64,000 nt of DNA from Epiperipatus broadwayi (lineage: Eukaryota > Onychophora > Udeonychophora > Euonychophora > Peripatidae). The stretch spans positions 1,242,001 through 1,306,000 of the forward strand of contig JAQFVV010006256.1 in assembly GCA_028023455.1 (NCBI GenBank). Reading direction: 5' to 3'. Of the stretch, positions 11,226-22,309 are shown piece by piece. Within the stretch, counting starts at the first letter, position 1. Each line of letters opens with the position of its first letter. Under the pieces are notes generated by a model that saw only the letters and a list, made by a program, of their open reading frames with translations, made no database searches and was not told the DNA's origin. Both the position numbers and the translations under genes were made by a program.

Positions 11226-12440
11226 GTGCATCATATACACACCCATAGCCAAACAAAAAAAAAAAAAATCATATTCAGCTATTTTTCAATTAATTCATCT
11301 TTTATCCCTTCTCCTCATCCTCAAACTCATGAGCATCCTCAAACTCATGAGAAATCACCACTCCCAAGTCAGTATCCTAGACTCCTATTTCATTATTGGA
11401 CAAGTGTCTTTAAAACCATCATGAGGTGTGAGTACTCTGTATATATACCCCATATGCAGGCCTGCAACAGACATCCAACGCTGATAATGGAATTATAAAC
11501 AACTTGAGAATTTTCACCCAAACACTGCCAAAGAAAAGGCAACCATGGAATAGATGTGCCTGGCCCTCTGCAACCCCGTGTCACAAATGCAAAGAGCACC
11601 CACCCCTAATCTATAAAAAATATAGAGTGGGCAGACATTCTAGATGTAGCCTCATTAAAAAATCAAAACATTTAGACTTCACCCTCCAACTTCCCCTCTC
11701 AATGAGCCAACAAATGCATAGATTCAACAATGAACCTACTCCAACATCCACTGAAAGTGAATACAGGAGTGAATATACTTCCCAATATTCATATCCATTC
11801 AAAGGAGGCAAAGCAAAGGCCAGAAATAGACAATAGAGGAATGATAAGTCCTTTCAACATTCCTCTATAGTTGGTTGTCATCAGCAGGTGTGACCTTGAG
11901 GATGGCCCCAATATGAGGGAACAGCCAGGAATCACTGGTCAGGCAAGGTGCCTTTCATACCAAAGACATCAAGTGAATAAAATCCCCATTCTATTCTGCA
12001 CAAAAGGACATTCGGGATTCTATTCTGCATAAAAGGGCATTCAAGTCCCTCAATCGAAACAGAAACACCTCCTCGTCGCCACAGAAATCCTGCGAACATG
12101 GAAGACATATGAGACAAAGACTTTTTCACGTCATTTCCATCATGATAACTATTACCAAATAATGATACATCCGATCAGAGACATGCACTCAGGAAAGTCT
12201 GTCACATTTTCAATCACTGATTGCCCTGACTGCACCTTGCATACCTGCTTACCCTGCAGCACCAAGTAGAACAGAAAACCCAAGAATAAATCAGGCCATC
12301 CTCCAAAAACATGCCGACAAAGCCAACAATGGAAGACCTTCCAGGTACATCAGCCATCCATGTCAAATATATTAACTGCTTGGAATAGGCTACTACTCCA
12401 ATTATGTAGTATATTATCTTTTATAAATAAAATATTTAGA
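11226..12440 (+). pseudogene. Cys/His-rich coding remnant, probable transposon ORF
   Basis: This stretch is far richer in G+C than its surroundings and is almost continuously open on the plus strand across two or three frames. Frame at 11226-11498 ends in MQACNRHPTLIMEL. Frame at 11504-11836 contains PCHKCKEHPP and a Ser/Thr/Tyr-rich tail. A third frame is open from 11871 with only a TAA at 12030 and a TAG at 12267 up to about 12440. The last part contains TDCPDCTLHTCLPC, a C-x2-C-x4-C-x2-C arrangement that could bind zinc, followed by a basic, Gln-rich tail. Frameshifts and stops indicate decay. I cannot name the family. Its composition suggests an element that arrived from a different base-composition context or has decayed for less time. 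Confidence 0.45.
11988..12045. repeat. 29-bp tandem duplication
   Basis: ATTCTATTCTGC-A/T-AAAAGG is repeated at 11988-12016 and 12017-12045, inside the coding remnant. Because 29 is not a multiple of 3, the duplication shifts the frame of whatever ORF it lies in. Confidence 0.8.
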
Positions 12441-12680
12441 TAGGCTACTTTTTTTTTTTTAAATCTTTTTTGTTCTAGGATACTATTTTATTTTATTAAT
12501 CTCTTTCTCTAAACTATTTTATTTTGGTAGCATATGGGGCTGAATTGTCACTTTACATAATCATTTTAGACATAGTTTCATACAGCTTTAATTTGTAAAT
12601 CTGCTTATAGCAAACAAAATTAACACATTACTTACACAGATATACATTTAACAATAAATTATATATAAAAAAAATCTTAC

Positions 12681-12749
12681 TGTAATAAGGCTCCATTAAT
12701 TTGTGCCAGTTTTCTGAGCCCATTAAATCTTCTGCTATACATTCTAATC
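12681..12749 (-). CDS. Exon X3 of an unknown minus-strand gene
   Basis: A very strong acceptor (long T tract, then CAG) and a strong donor (TTACA|GTAAGA) bound 69 bases that are richer in G+C than the flanks. The only open reading is LECIAEDLMGSENWHK then LMEPYY, entered with two bases and left with one (phase 1). The exon upstream on this strand (15395-15483) ends in phase 1, so the junction codon reads GGA (Gly) and the two fit. The peptide is ac|idic and looks like ordinary conserved protein sequence, but I do not recognise it. The 2.6-kb intron to the next exon contains a minus-strand LINE remnant. The exon that follows it toward lower coordinates must begin with two bases. The candidate at 572-664 would fit but is weak. 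Confidence 0.6.
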
Positions 12750-13079
12750 CTGAAAAAAAAAAACCAAAACAACAATATATATAGCATGTGAATTTTATTT
12801 AAAAAAAAATTAAAATATTCTTAATTAATAACAATGTTATGGTAAAACAAGATTAAGAAAATGTTATATAAATTTTTAATAATAGCAGATAAACAGTTTA
12901 AAGAAAGAAATTATAGTTTTAATAATTATGATAAAAAAACAAAAATTAGCTTAATTTCAAATGATAAAAAAATTTAAGCTTTTGATTCTATTATTAACTT
13001 TTACATCAGTAATATTACTTTGAATAATCATTTTCAACTACATAATGCAATGAAATATGGTAATCCCAGTTTAATGTAG

Positions 13080-14110
13080 TTTTTCAGATTCATAGTTTCC
13101 TCCACACCAACAAATTTTATTTCATCTATCCATCTCACATAACATTTCTAGATTTTTTTAATAATCTCTTGGGATATAGTTTAAGACTAACTGACCATTT
13201 ATTATCAACTCCTCTAGCAATATGTTTAGTCCAGCTCCATTTCAATTACTTAATTCCTTCAATTTTACATCAGTGATATTTGTCTCTTTTCTCTCACTGA
13301 AATATTTTGCTTTCATTATTATTCCCAACATATAGCTCTTTATATTTTGTTGAGTAGTTGCAGAACTGCTCTTCTGTTAAGTATAAAAGTCTCAGATCCA
13401 TAAATATGAACTGTTAAAATATATCTATTAAAAATCTTCCTTTTCAAACAAATATACTTATTTTCTTTTAATATTAAAAAATTATTTCTGCCAAATGCAC
13501 TCCATCCAAATTTAATTCTACATTTATTTTCATCTATATTAGAACACTAATTAAGGTATTTGTAGTTGTTATCTTCTAATTCATGATTTTCCATTTTTAT
13601 TTTATTCTTTTGGAAAAATCCATTGAACATTCCTTTAGTCATTTTAGTTTTTATCTTTAATTCTACTTTTGTTATTTTTAACTGATAATTCTTGCAATAT
13701 TTCCTGAAAATCTGAAATATTATTTGCAAAAACAACCACATTTTATTACAAAATCAAAATGATTTAAATATACACTGAGGCAAGACTTAAATATAAATAA
13801 TCTTTTTGTATTATTTCCTTAGCTTCCCATTTTAAGCCACAAAATACTCCTTTGTAAAATTCTATAAAAAGTTTTGGAGATATGAAATCACCCTGTAATC
13901 CAATAATTTCTATTGCATTTTGATAAATATTCTTCAGAATATAATAATATCCTGGGTCTATATTTTGATGATCTAAAGCTTTAATCACAATAAAAATACT
14001 CATAGAATTGCTTTTTCATAATCCAAAAATCCAAAGCATAATGGCAATTCATATTCATCAGTTCTTTCTATAATTTCTCTAAATATTAAGACTTTAATAT
14101 TTAAAGAAAT
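13080..14110 (-). pseudogene. LINE reverse transcriptase remnant (RTE-like)
   Basis: Minus-strand translations across several frames give the fingers motif ELPLCFGFLDYEKA (about 14000-14050), then ALDHQNIDPGYYYILKNIYQ, GDFISPKLFIEF, and post-RT segments, ending near 13090 with a Trp-Met-Asp-Glu-type tail. This matches the order in RTE-type LINEs. The catalytic Y/F-A-D-D box is lost. It is homologous to the copies at 33.6-35.0 and 54.2-55.8 kb. Many stops and indels are present, and the 5' end is truncated just past the first RT motif. Confidence 0.75.
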
Positions 14111-14232
14111 TGGAAAATGTTAATTAAAAATTTATATAATCAAGTGTTTTTTTATTATCAATTTCAACACAAAACTTTTTATGAATTTTCATAAAATTAG
14201 TGTTTATAATGAATCTTAGACCTGGTATGTTA

Positions 14233-14244
14233 CCCCCCCCCCCC
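14233..14244. repeat. (C)12 homopolymer
   Basis: Twelve consecutive C residues in a very AT-rich setting. One of about eight G/C homopolymers of 9 or more in the window (see findings). Confidence 0.95.
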
Positions 14245-14509
14245 ACCAATTGACAAGTAATTATTGACTATGATCAAATGGATTTTTTTTTCTATAATAT
14301 TTTATTACAGGACACTTGCAAAAGAATCTTTGAAGTTATAATGCATGTTTCCAGAAGACCTTAAATGTACAAATAATTTTAATTCTAGGTTTTATATATG
14401 TGTGAATGTTTTATTGCAATATAATTTTTAATATTTATATAATTGGCTCATTTACATTTAACAGATTACTTGAATGATAAAAACAATAAAATCAAAATAT
14501 TAGTGGTAT

Positions 14510-15045
14510 TCAAGGATTAGTCAGGTCACCACGATTGATTACAGATAATTCCGGATATGAATTATTAATCAATAAAATTCATAATTCAAATTTTAAATTG
14601 TTTTCACAAATTCTGATGAATCAGCAAGAATATTCACAAACATGTATACACAATATTAATAGAAAGGATTGAAGGCAGTTTACCTTTTTTTTGTTTAAAT
14701 GAAAGTTTGTAAAAGTGATGTGTTAGTACATTTATAAAAAATGTAAGTTAAAATAAAATCAGTTAAATACCTAATTTTAAATGCAATTAGTTTTTTTTAT
14801 CAGGAATTTTTATAAAATTTCATTTAAAAAAAGAAGACAAACTGCTCTCAATTCTTTCTATTAACATTGTGTATCCATGTTTGTGAATTTTCTTGCTGAT
14901 TTGGCAGAATTTTTCTTAAAAAGTCATTTATAATTTGTGGAAAGAAATTAAACAATTTAAAATTTGAATCATTCATTTGATTGATTAATAATTCATATCC
15001 GGAATTATCAATAATCAATCTTGGTGTCCGAATCCTTATATACCA
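14510..15045. repeat. Diverged inverted repeat with a shared coding-like peptide
   Basis: About 14515-14690 and 14845-15030 are diverged reverse complements. Plus-strand 14550-14670 reads YELLINKIHNSNFKLF ... NQQEYSQTCIHN, and minus-strand 15054-14848 reads YELLINQMNDSNFKLF ... NQQENSQTWIHN. Conservation of the peptide pattern in both arms suggests two opposed copies of one old coding element separated by about 150 bp. I do not recognise the peptide. Confidence 0.6.
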
Positions 15046-15394
15046 TATTAGCATAAGTTAATTAAGAACAAATTTAAATATTTCTACAAGTATTATTTAT
15101 TTATCTTATGGCAAATCTTTGGAAAATCAAAGGTTTATATATCACAGCATAATAATTCATTTTATTAATTAGACATGCACAGAGAGTATTTCAAAATTAA
15201 TATAATAATTTAATATAATTTAATTTTTAAAAAAAAAAAAAATTAAAAATAGTTTAATATGAACTTAATTTTAAAAATATTTTTCCAAAACAAAAGCAAT
15301 AAATGGCATTAATGAAGTAAAATAATTATAATAAAATATAGTAATATAGGCAAAAAGTACATTTTCAACAAATTATTTCAGGACAAAGTCTTAC

Positions 15395-15483
15395 CAGCAG
15401 CCCACCAAAAAGAAGCATTTACAAAGAATACAATGGCGATCAAATGCTTGTTGTAGTTAAGTTTTTCTAGTTTTATTTTTTGG
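15395..15483 (-). CDS. Exon X2 of an unknown minus-strand gene, hydrophobic segment
   Basis: Bounded by acceptor AATATTTTTAG and strong donor GCTGCTG|GTAAGA, these 89 bases read QKIKLEKLNYNKH then LIAIVFFVNASFWWAA. They are entered with one base (previous exon must end in phase 2) and left with one base. A basic/polar stretch is followed by about 16 hydrophobic residues with an NAS site and paired tryptophans, which could be a transmembrane or buried helix. Phase fits the exons on either side (26343-26411 and 12681-12749). G+C is well above the local level. No family was recognised. Confidence 0.6.
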
Positions 15484-15489
15484 CTAAAA

Positions 15490-17300
15490 ATATTTAGTAG
15501 ATATCTATTTATTGACAACTAGGAAGTTAATTATGGCCAGCAAAAATGAAACAAATTTCTGTTTCACCTGGATTGGATTTAAGTCTGAGATTGGAAGTTG
15601 CAAGCTGATGTGTAACAATTATGACAAGAGGTCTTTAATAAATATGCTGTACATTACATATAAATGTAGAAAATTTGTTAAATATATGAAAATAAATATT
15701 TTTTCTATACATAAAAACAAATATATGCAATTATAAATAAATTACTTTTGCAAATATTTATGTCAAAGTGAAACAGTTTTTACAAAGTTTATATCAAATA
15801 TCTCTTTAACAAAAAATATAAATACTATTTTTTATGATTGTCTAGATGTAATAAGTTTTCAAATAAATTTAATAAAATTATAATTCATTTACAATCTTAA
15901 TTTTAAAAAAAATCTGTCATGAATTAGTTATACTTAAAAGATAAATCATATACAGGGAGTCCACATTTAGAATGGTTTCACATAAAGAACAGAATAAAAG
16001 ATTTCAATACTTTATATAACAAAGCTTCATTCACATAGAATTCACAAAATAAAAAACTTGTATTATTTTATTTCAAAGGGAAAAAAAGACCAAATGATTT
16101 TAAAATATCATAGCTACTTCAGTATTATCACATTAGGTATTTGTATAGTTGCTGAAGTGCATTTCTATCTTTAATAAAACTTAAAAACAAATTCTATATT
16201 TATAACTTAAATGTGAAAATTATAAGTTATTAAAAATGAATATAACATAGTTAGATATTACCTGCCATTTTAAAATTAACACAATACCAGAAGTCATCAT
16301 TATAGTTTATATAAAAAATATTGATCAAGAGAAAGTGAAGGTTGTGTTTAAAATTGTAAAAACGAAAGGAAAATGTGTAATGCATGTAAAAGTTTTAATC
16401 CAAGATTATAAAAATGAAATAAACTTATGATTGCTAATGTGATGACATTTCCAAAAATAATCTTAATTTTGATTGCATGATATATAATCTTAGAAAAAGT
16501 TTCTTCCTTTAAAGTGTTAAAAGGTCACATACAATACTAAAAAAAACAATGACTTTTTAATTTATAAAATAAAAAATTCTAAAAAATTTCGCAAAATCAT
16601 TTGAAAATCTAATCACAATAATAAAAAAAAAACATCCTTTATTAAGTTAAATAAAATGTTCCACTTTCTAAATATACTTCCAAATTTCAAAATAAAATTA
16701 TGGATAAATAGCAGCATAACAGTCAATTGTTTTTTCTTTTTTTCTTTTAAAGATTAAATGTGTGTGTGTGTGAGGAAAAAAAAACTTTTTAAATTCATAA
16801 TTGGACTTTATAATTTTTTCACACACACACACAAAAACTGTTGTGCTTAATTTAATCACTATCTTTATTTTTTCTAAAAATATATATAAACAATATATTA
16901 ATACTCATATACTGATTTAATATCTTATTGATAATAAATATTTTATTGCATATAGTTCTAATTAAACATCAGTTATATAAAAATATGGCATAATGAACAA
17001 AGATCTCTTGTATCACTGTAATTTATTAAAATTATTAAATAAGATACAATTTTTGATTAATTTATTACAAGCTTTCTCATACAAAAGCAGATGGAACTAT
17101 TACATCAAGCTAATATTGATTCATGGTAATGAAAAGCATTTAGTTTTCAGGCTGATAAAAAGCACATTTAACAATATAATAAAGTATATTCATCTTACTG
17201 ATTATCCTCTACTTTCATTAATCTTTCCCAGTATCATGCACTATTTTAATGAATCACACTGTTTTACAATATCACCAAAATAGATCAATTTCAATTTGGT
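15490..17300. other. Intron-like AT-rich stretch with a small hairpin
   Basis: Contains a TG/CA hairpin at 16759-16834: (TG)n followed by GAGGAAAAAAAA, then the complementary TTTTTTCACACACACACACA. A minus-strand frame at 16267-16420 is open for nearly 50 codons (ending NDDFWYCVNFKMA at a GTAATA donor) but has no AG acceptor near it. A plus-strand frame of 96 codons at 16993-17283 has AT-driven composition and is expected about once by chance in a window like this. Confidence 0.5.
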
Positions 17301-20050
17301 CATTTCTGTTTTAAGTAAAAATTCAGATTTATTATGACATGAATCCATTTATTTTCCTCATACCATACTATTTCCCAAAATATTCATCAACACTAAAATT
17401 AATCCTTTTTCTATCAGTTTCTTTAATATTCTACATTATAATTTATACAGCATTGAAAACACTTAATCTGAATAATTGATTTCATTTTTAAAGATCCTTT
17501 TCCCCACATTCAAATGTCTTTTCCAGTTTTTATTGAAACTTTTCTTGTAGTTAGTCGATGATAAAATTCAAGATTTTGTTGATGAATGATCTACGGAGGC
17601 CAATATAACAAACATTTCTAAGTCTTAATCATTCAATTTTTAAATCAGATGTTATCTTCAAGATATTAGGATCATTAATCCCATCTTGAGATTTATTTAT
17701 TTTCAGCTGTAAGAATGACATCATCAATTCAATTAATTTTTCTTATCCTAACTGAAAACAAACTGCCTTTGTCCAAAATAGTTTACCTCATTATACATTC
17801 ATTATACAAATTAAATAAGTAGAATGACAATATGCAGCATGGACTAACTACTTTGCCAATATTAAAACTAATATGTTTTAACATAGCCTTTTTAAATAGC
17901 TTTTAGTTCAATAAAGATTTCTCATAAGAAAAATGAAATATTTTGCTGTATCTATTTATCTAAGAACTTCAATAATTTAATATAGTCAATTGATAATCAA
18001 CAAAATATATACAGATTCTTTTCTGGTATTTCTATTCTTTATTATTTTATATACAATGGCAATGATGTTTTTTACTTCATCAACTCATCTGAAATCAATT
18101 CTCTTTCAGTGTAAGACTAATGTGTGATGAATGATTTTTTATTAAACTTAATTGAATGTGGTATAAAAGAAATGGTCTAGATTTCTGCCAACCTATAGAC
18201 AATCAAATAGTTTTCCTGATTAATTGGCATAATTTCGTCAGTATTTTTATTAATTTTTCAGAAAAATTTCCAATGGAATTCCATAAATTTTATTTTTTGA
18301 TATCAATGCTAATTTTTAAAATTTGATTTCTATTATTGAAGATTCTTTTATAGAGTACTCAATCAAAATTGTTTCTTGGCTGATATGTTTGTGGTATAGT
18401 TTTTCAATATATTCTGTTTATCTCTGTTTAGCATTAATACTCTGATTATAATTTGTCCATTAATATTTTTCAATAAACTTAATTGTGGCTGATATTATTT
18501 TTTGATCTCACAAATCCTCTGAAAATATATATATATATATTTTGGAACTCATTTTCATTTTTAATGTCCTTTGTGAATATTGATACAAAATTACTGGTCT
18601 GCTTTTCCTGAATACTCTTTGAAATTTCCTATTCAGTTTTCTTTAAAATCCTTTTTAATTTGAAGTTTCTTCTTTTCATTGTACTTATCATGCATTTTCT
18701 GACATGTATTATGATTTTCATAGTTGCATAACCTTATTTCTCAAATTTTTCTTTAATATATTTTTTTGCAATTCCATCAACAATTCATATAGTTTATCAA
18801 CAAATATACCCAAAACATCAAAGTAATAATAATCATAAAAGAATATATTATATCTAGGATACTAGACAAGCATGTACTTATTTTCTAACAAAATTTAAAG
18901 TTTTTACATGAATTATTTATGAACTGCTCCCCAATCTAATCAAGTTTTTACTTTTAAGACTGAAATCTTCTATAACTAGATATCAAGAATGTAATCAATT
19001 TGATTTTTATGAAAATTTTTCTTATAATTTCTTTATATATAATTGGTGCATTGGCACATTAAAACAAATATGCAATAAAAAGATCAATGAATTTATAAAA
19101 GCTTGTTAATTGTTCTCATTCATTTTTATGTTTCAGTTCTTATTGACAATCAGCATTTCTTTTTCCAATTTCAACTCTGACATTCCAAGCACCAATCATG
19201 CTGACAATTTTGTTAATTTCTGCCTTCATGTAACTATAAAACCTTTTCACTAATAAGAAATGCTGGAATATAGATTTATATTGATGTTTAATAGATTTCC
19301 ACAAAATCAAAGTGATACAAGCTAATTTTTCATGGGATAATATCCAACAGTCATTGCAATATTCTTTTTGTCAACAAAACCATAATATTTCCTCTTTGTT
19401 GTTCTTGATCTAAATCAGAGGTCTCTAAAATACAACCTGCATTATCTTTTTACCTAGCTTATAAACAAATGTGCAATGATATATTATTTATTAACAATTA
19501 TGAATATGATTCTCTATCGAGATTTTATATTTAATTCTTAAATATTTTGAAATACAGTATATGTAAAGAAATCTATCTACAGTTATTACATATACATATT
19601 TGTATTTTTTTACCCATTAATGCCAAAAACGTTTTTAGTTTATGCTTTGTTTTTACTGTCATTAAAAATAATCAAATACAATTTTAATGTTATTATTACA
19701 CATATGTTTTAAATAAAAAATAAATAAATATACTAACACAATCTATAAGTATGATTTTTCAAAAGACAAGATGTTGGTTTTTTTTAAAAATTATATAATA
19801 AAATATTAATTAAATTACTGTTTTGCTAATTTGGCCCATGTTTGAAAAATTTGGAGACCACTAATCTATACAATAAACAATATATTATTCTGTCTAAAAT
19901 CTTCCAGTTCTATCCATTTCAATTCCTTAACTTTTAGATGTTTATGTGTAAACAATCCATTTCCACCTTTATTAGATTAGGATTTGTTTTATAAACCAAA
20001 CATTCAAGATTTACTATCTTGCAGTTTTCAATTTTCTCACATAATGATGT
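17300..20050 (-). pseudogene. LINE remnant, endonuclease to RT (RTE/L1-like), split by a hAT insertion
   Basis: Read on the minus strand from high to low coordinates. An N-terminal endonuclease part lies at about 19990-19870. After an inserted 448-bp element comes VKRFYSYMKAEINKIVSMIG with AWNVRVE (about 19255-19175), which corresponds to the I-G-D-W-N-A-x-V-G motif of APE-type endonucleases. It is followed by NE-x-EQLTSFYKFIDLFIAYLF and IKLITFLISSYRRF (the NQIDYIL region). At about 17850-17690 it reads CILSFYLFNLYNECIMR and IN-x-IDDVILTAENK, the palm with a decayed Y-A-D-D box. Numerous stops and frameshifts make it a long-dead copy. The reverse transcriptase matches the family of the plus-strand remnant at 47.8-48.8 kb. 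Confidence 0.7.
19416..19863. mobile_element. hAT-like non-autonomous element inside a LINE
   Basis: The left end, CAGAGGTCTCTAAAAT, and the right end reverse-complemented, TAGTGGTCTCCAAATTTTT, form imperfect terminal inverted repeats of the CAGTGGTCTCCAAACT type. GGCCC lies just inside the right end. Flanking octamers ATCTAAAT (19408-19415) and ATCTATAC (19864-19871) match at 6 of 8 positions, consistent with an old 8-bp duplication. The element interrupts the endonuclease region of the surrounding LINE remnant. No transposase is encoded. Confidence 0.65.
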
Positions 20051-20059
20051 TAGCAACTA

Positions 20060-21810
20060 GATATCTAAATGACTCTAAACTATTTATATTATAAATGCCA
20101 ATAGAACTGGGAGATATTCTTAGTTTTTCCTCAGTAATATAGTGAATGCCTTCAGATTTGAGGGACTTAACCTTTTAATATTCAGAATTCTCAGTACAGC
20201 ATATGGAGTATTTGGACTTGTGTTCACCTGTGTAATTTGAAATAATATTTAGCTGCTGACACAACAGTGATCAACTGTCACCAATAACATCCCTATATTA
20301 TTACTGTCAAATGTAGATATTAATAAAACATTTAAAAATGTAAACAAATCAACTATAAAAAAAAGCCGAAATAGAAGATAATAAATATATATATAAGTAG
20401 TGATTATCCTATTACACATTATGAAGAAAGGTGTAATTTAGTATATATTTCTATATGAAAGATATTAACAGACGAAAAGGAGTACAAGTAATGATATTTT
20501 GAGTTTTCTAAAACTGTAGTCACCAATAGTAAATTTCTGGTTCATAACTAGTGAACCAGAAACTACAAAATTTTATGAAATCAATACATTAATATTCAAT
20601 TAAGTACAATGTACTTATAAATAATAAACACACACATATATATATATATATTAACATACACATCAATACATTTTACAAAAATAGTTTGTATCATGTTATT
20701 CAATAATCACTTTATTGTTGACAAATTTGTATTATTTTAAAGCAGTTATTGAACAAAATCAAACCTTTTTGGTAAAAATTAATTTTGTCTGGAAGTTTAA
20801 TTGCATTTTGATATAAAATTGTAATAAATGTTAAAATATTTTCAGACCGAATATTAAGTAAAAAAGTCAACTTTCTAATTTAGTCTATGAAAATAATTAT
20901 AGGGTTATATTGTTTAACATAGTGAAATGATGGCCTTGAGACTAGAGGCTACTGGACTGAAGCTCAAATTGTAATTTCCAATGCTCAAATATCAAGATTT
21001 CCAGAGCAATTAAGCATTTGATTATTTACATATTTATCGAGCAATTATAAAAACTTTATAACTGAGAAACAATATAACTTTCAGAATAATTCTAATACCA
21101 AAATTATAAACAAAAGCAGTACGTTTTAATACCTTTCCTACAACTTTATTATCCTAAGCTATATACAAGTATAGATAAAATCTGTATATATTAAAAACTT
21201 AGTACAAAAATATATTTCTTGACCTCTTACTGTTTTTAAATTTGATATTTATCTTCCATCTATTTCTCTATATCACAATATCTTTGCAAGTATTGTAATT
21301 AAAAAAACAAAAACAAAATAACAGTAATTTGTGTGCAAGAGTTAATTTGCACCATGAAATGTAATTGACAATATATGATAACAGCAACAGAAAATGGTAA
21401 ACCGGAATAGACTAATATACTAAAATGATTTAAATTTTAAGTGGTGACAATATATTAATTTAGTAGTATTTTTCATAAAGCTTTTTATTTTGTAATTAAA
21501 TTAAATTAATAAATTGTTTATTTTTTTGCCCTTTATTTTCTCAATATGAATATTTAAGAGTTACCTTTTAAAATATAAATGGCAATAAAAATAAAATTTT
21601 ATCATTAAAAAAAACTTTCATTTTAATCATACATTTTAAGCAAGCTAATTTTTAGATCTCTGCATAATTTAAAATCTTGGATTTCAAATAGATACTTTAT
21701 TTAATGCATTCATTTCTAATTATTTATTCAAAAATTTATGCAAGATGATATTGATTTGATAAGATTTTATCATAAAAATGATTATGATTGTTAAAAAAAG
21801 AATTAAAGAA
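20060..21810. other. AT-rich stretch, one GC-richer patch
   Basis: Around 20925-20990 a patch containing GATGGCCTTGAGACTAGAGG stands out in composition but has no splice support or recognisable family. It may be part of a SINE. A (CA)n(TA)n microsatellite lies at about 20629-20651. Nothing else is recognised. Confidence 0.45.
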
Positions 21811-21817
21811 TTTTAGA

Positions 21818-21941
21818 ACGTTATTATATATATTTTAATTATAAAAAACTGGAATTTACAAATGGTGCGATACCTCTCGGCTAACAACGCAAGACTACGT
21901 TATTATATTTTAATTATAAAAAACTGGAATTTACAAATGGT
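21818..21941. repeat. 45-49 bp direct repeat around a 30-bp unusual spacer
   Basis: Copies at 21818-21866 and 21897-21941 are identical except for one extra TATA in the first. Between them lies a 30-bp segment that is half G+C with several CpG (21867-21896, beginning GCGATACCTCTCGG). The near identity suggests a very recent event. Confidence 0.85.
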
Positions 21942-22222
21942 CTGAGAACATTTTCTTTGAATAATCATACATTTTCAGTACTGTAAAGTGGAAGAAAATT
22001 AGAAAAGCCTTTTCTTTCATCCAAACTAAAGCAGCAGATTTAATTATTTCTGAAATATATTTTAAGCTGCAACTAAGACAGAATTTATAATGTTTAACTA
22101 TTATTTAGACTTAAATAAATAATTTTTTATACTATATACTTCAAAATATTAATTACTAATAATCTTTTGTTCTGTTTTGTGTAAAATGGATATTCTTATA
22201 TATGTTTGACAGTCTATATTAC

Positions 22223-22299
22223 TTAATCCACCAAATCATCTTTGGTCCCAATTAATTCAGATAAATGCCATTCTACTGTAGAGGAATCACTTAATTGAA
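22223..22299 (-). CDS. Candidate terminal exon, unknown protein
   Basis: After an acceptor-like CTATTTAG the minus strand reads QLSDSSTVEWHLSELIGTKD followed by DLVD and TAA. A second possible acceptor (CCTCTACAG) lies inside, giving the shorter EWHLSELIGTKDDLVD. Composition is protein-like and GC-richer than its flanks. GTAATA follows directly after the stop, so a donor-bounded internal exon would include the stop. It does not fit in phase between the exons at 26343-26411 and 15395-15483, so it would belong to a different transcript or be spurious. Confidence 0.3.
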
Positions 22300-22309
22300 C
22301 TAAATAGAT

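Noticed and set aside
16267-16420. Minus-strand open frame ending at a GTAATA donor (NDDFWYCVNFKMA)
   Set aside because: No AG acceptor exists for the whole open stretch, and its phase does not match the neighbouring exon candidates.
16993-17283. 96-codon plus-strand open frame
   Set aside because: Codon composition follows the AT bias and there are no splice or promoter signals. A frame of this length is expected about once by chance in 64 kb of such AT-rich DNA.
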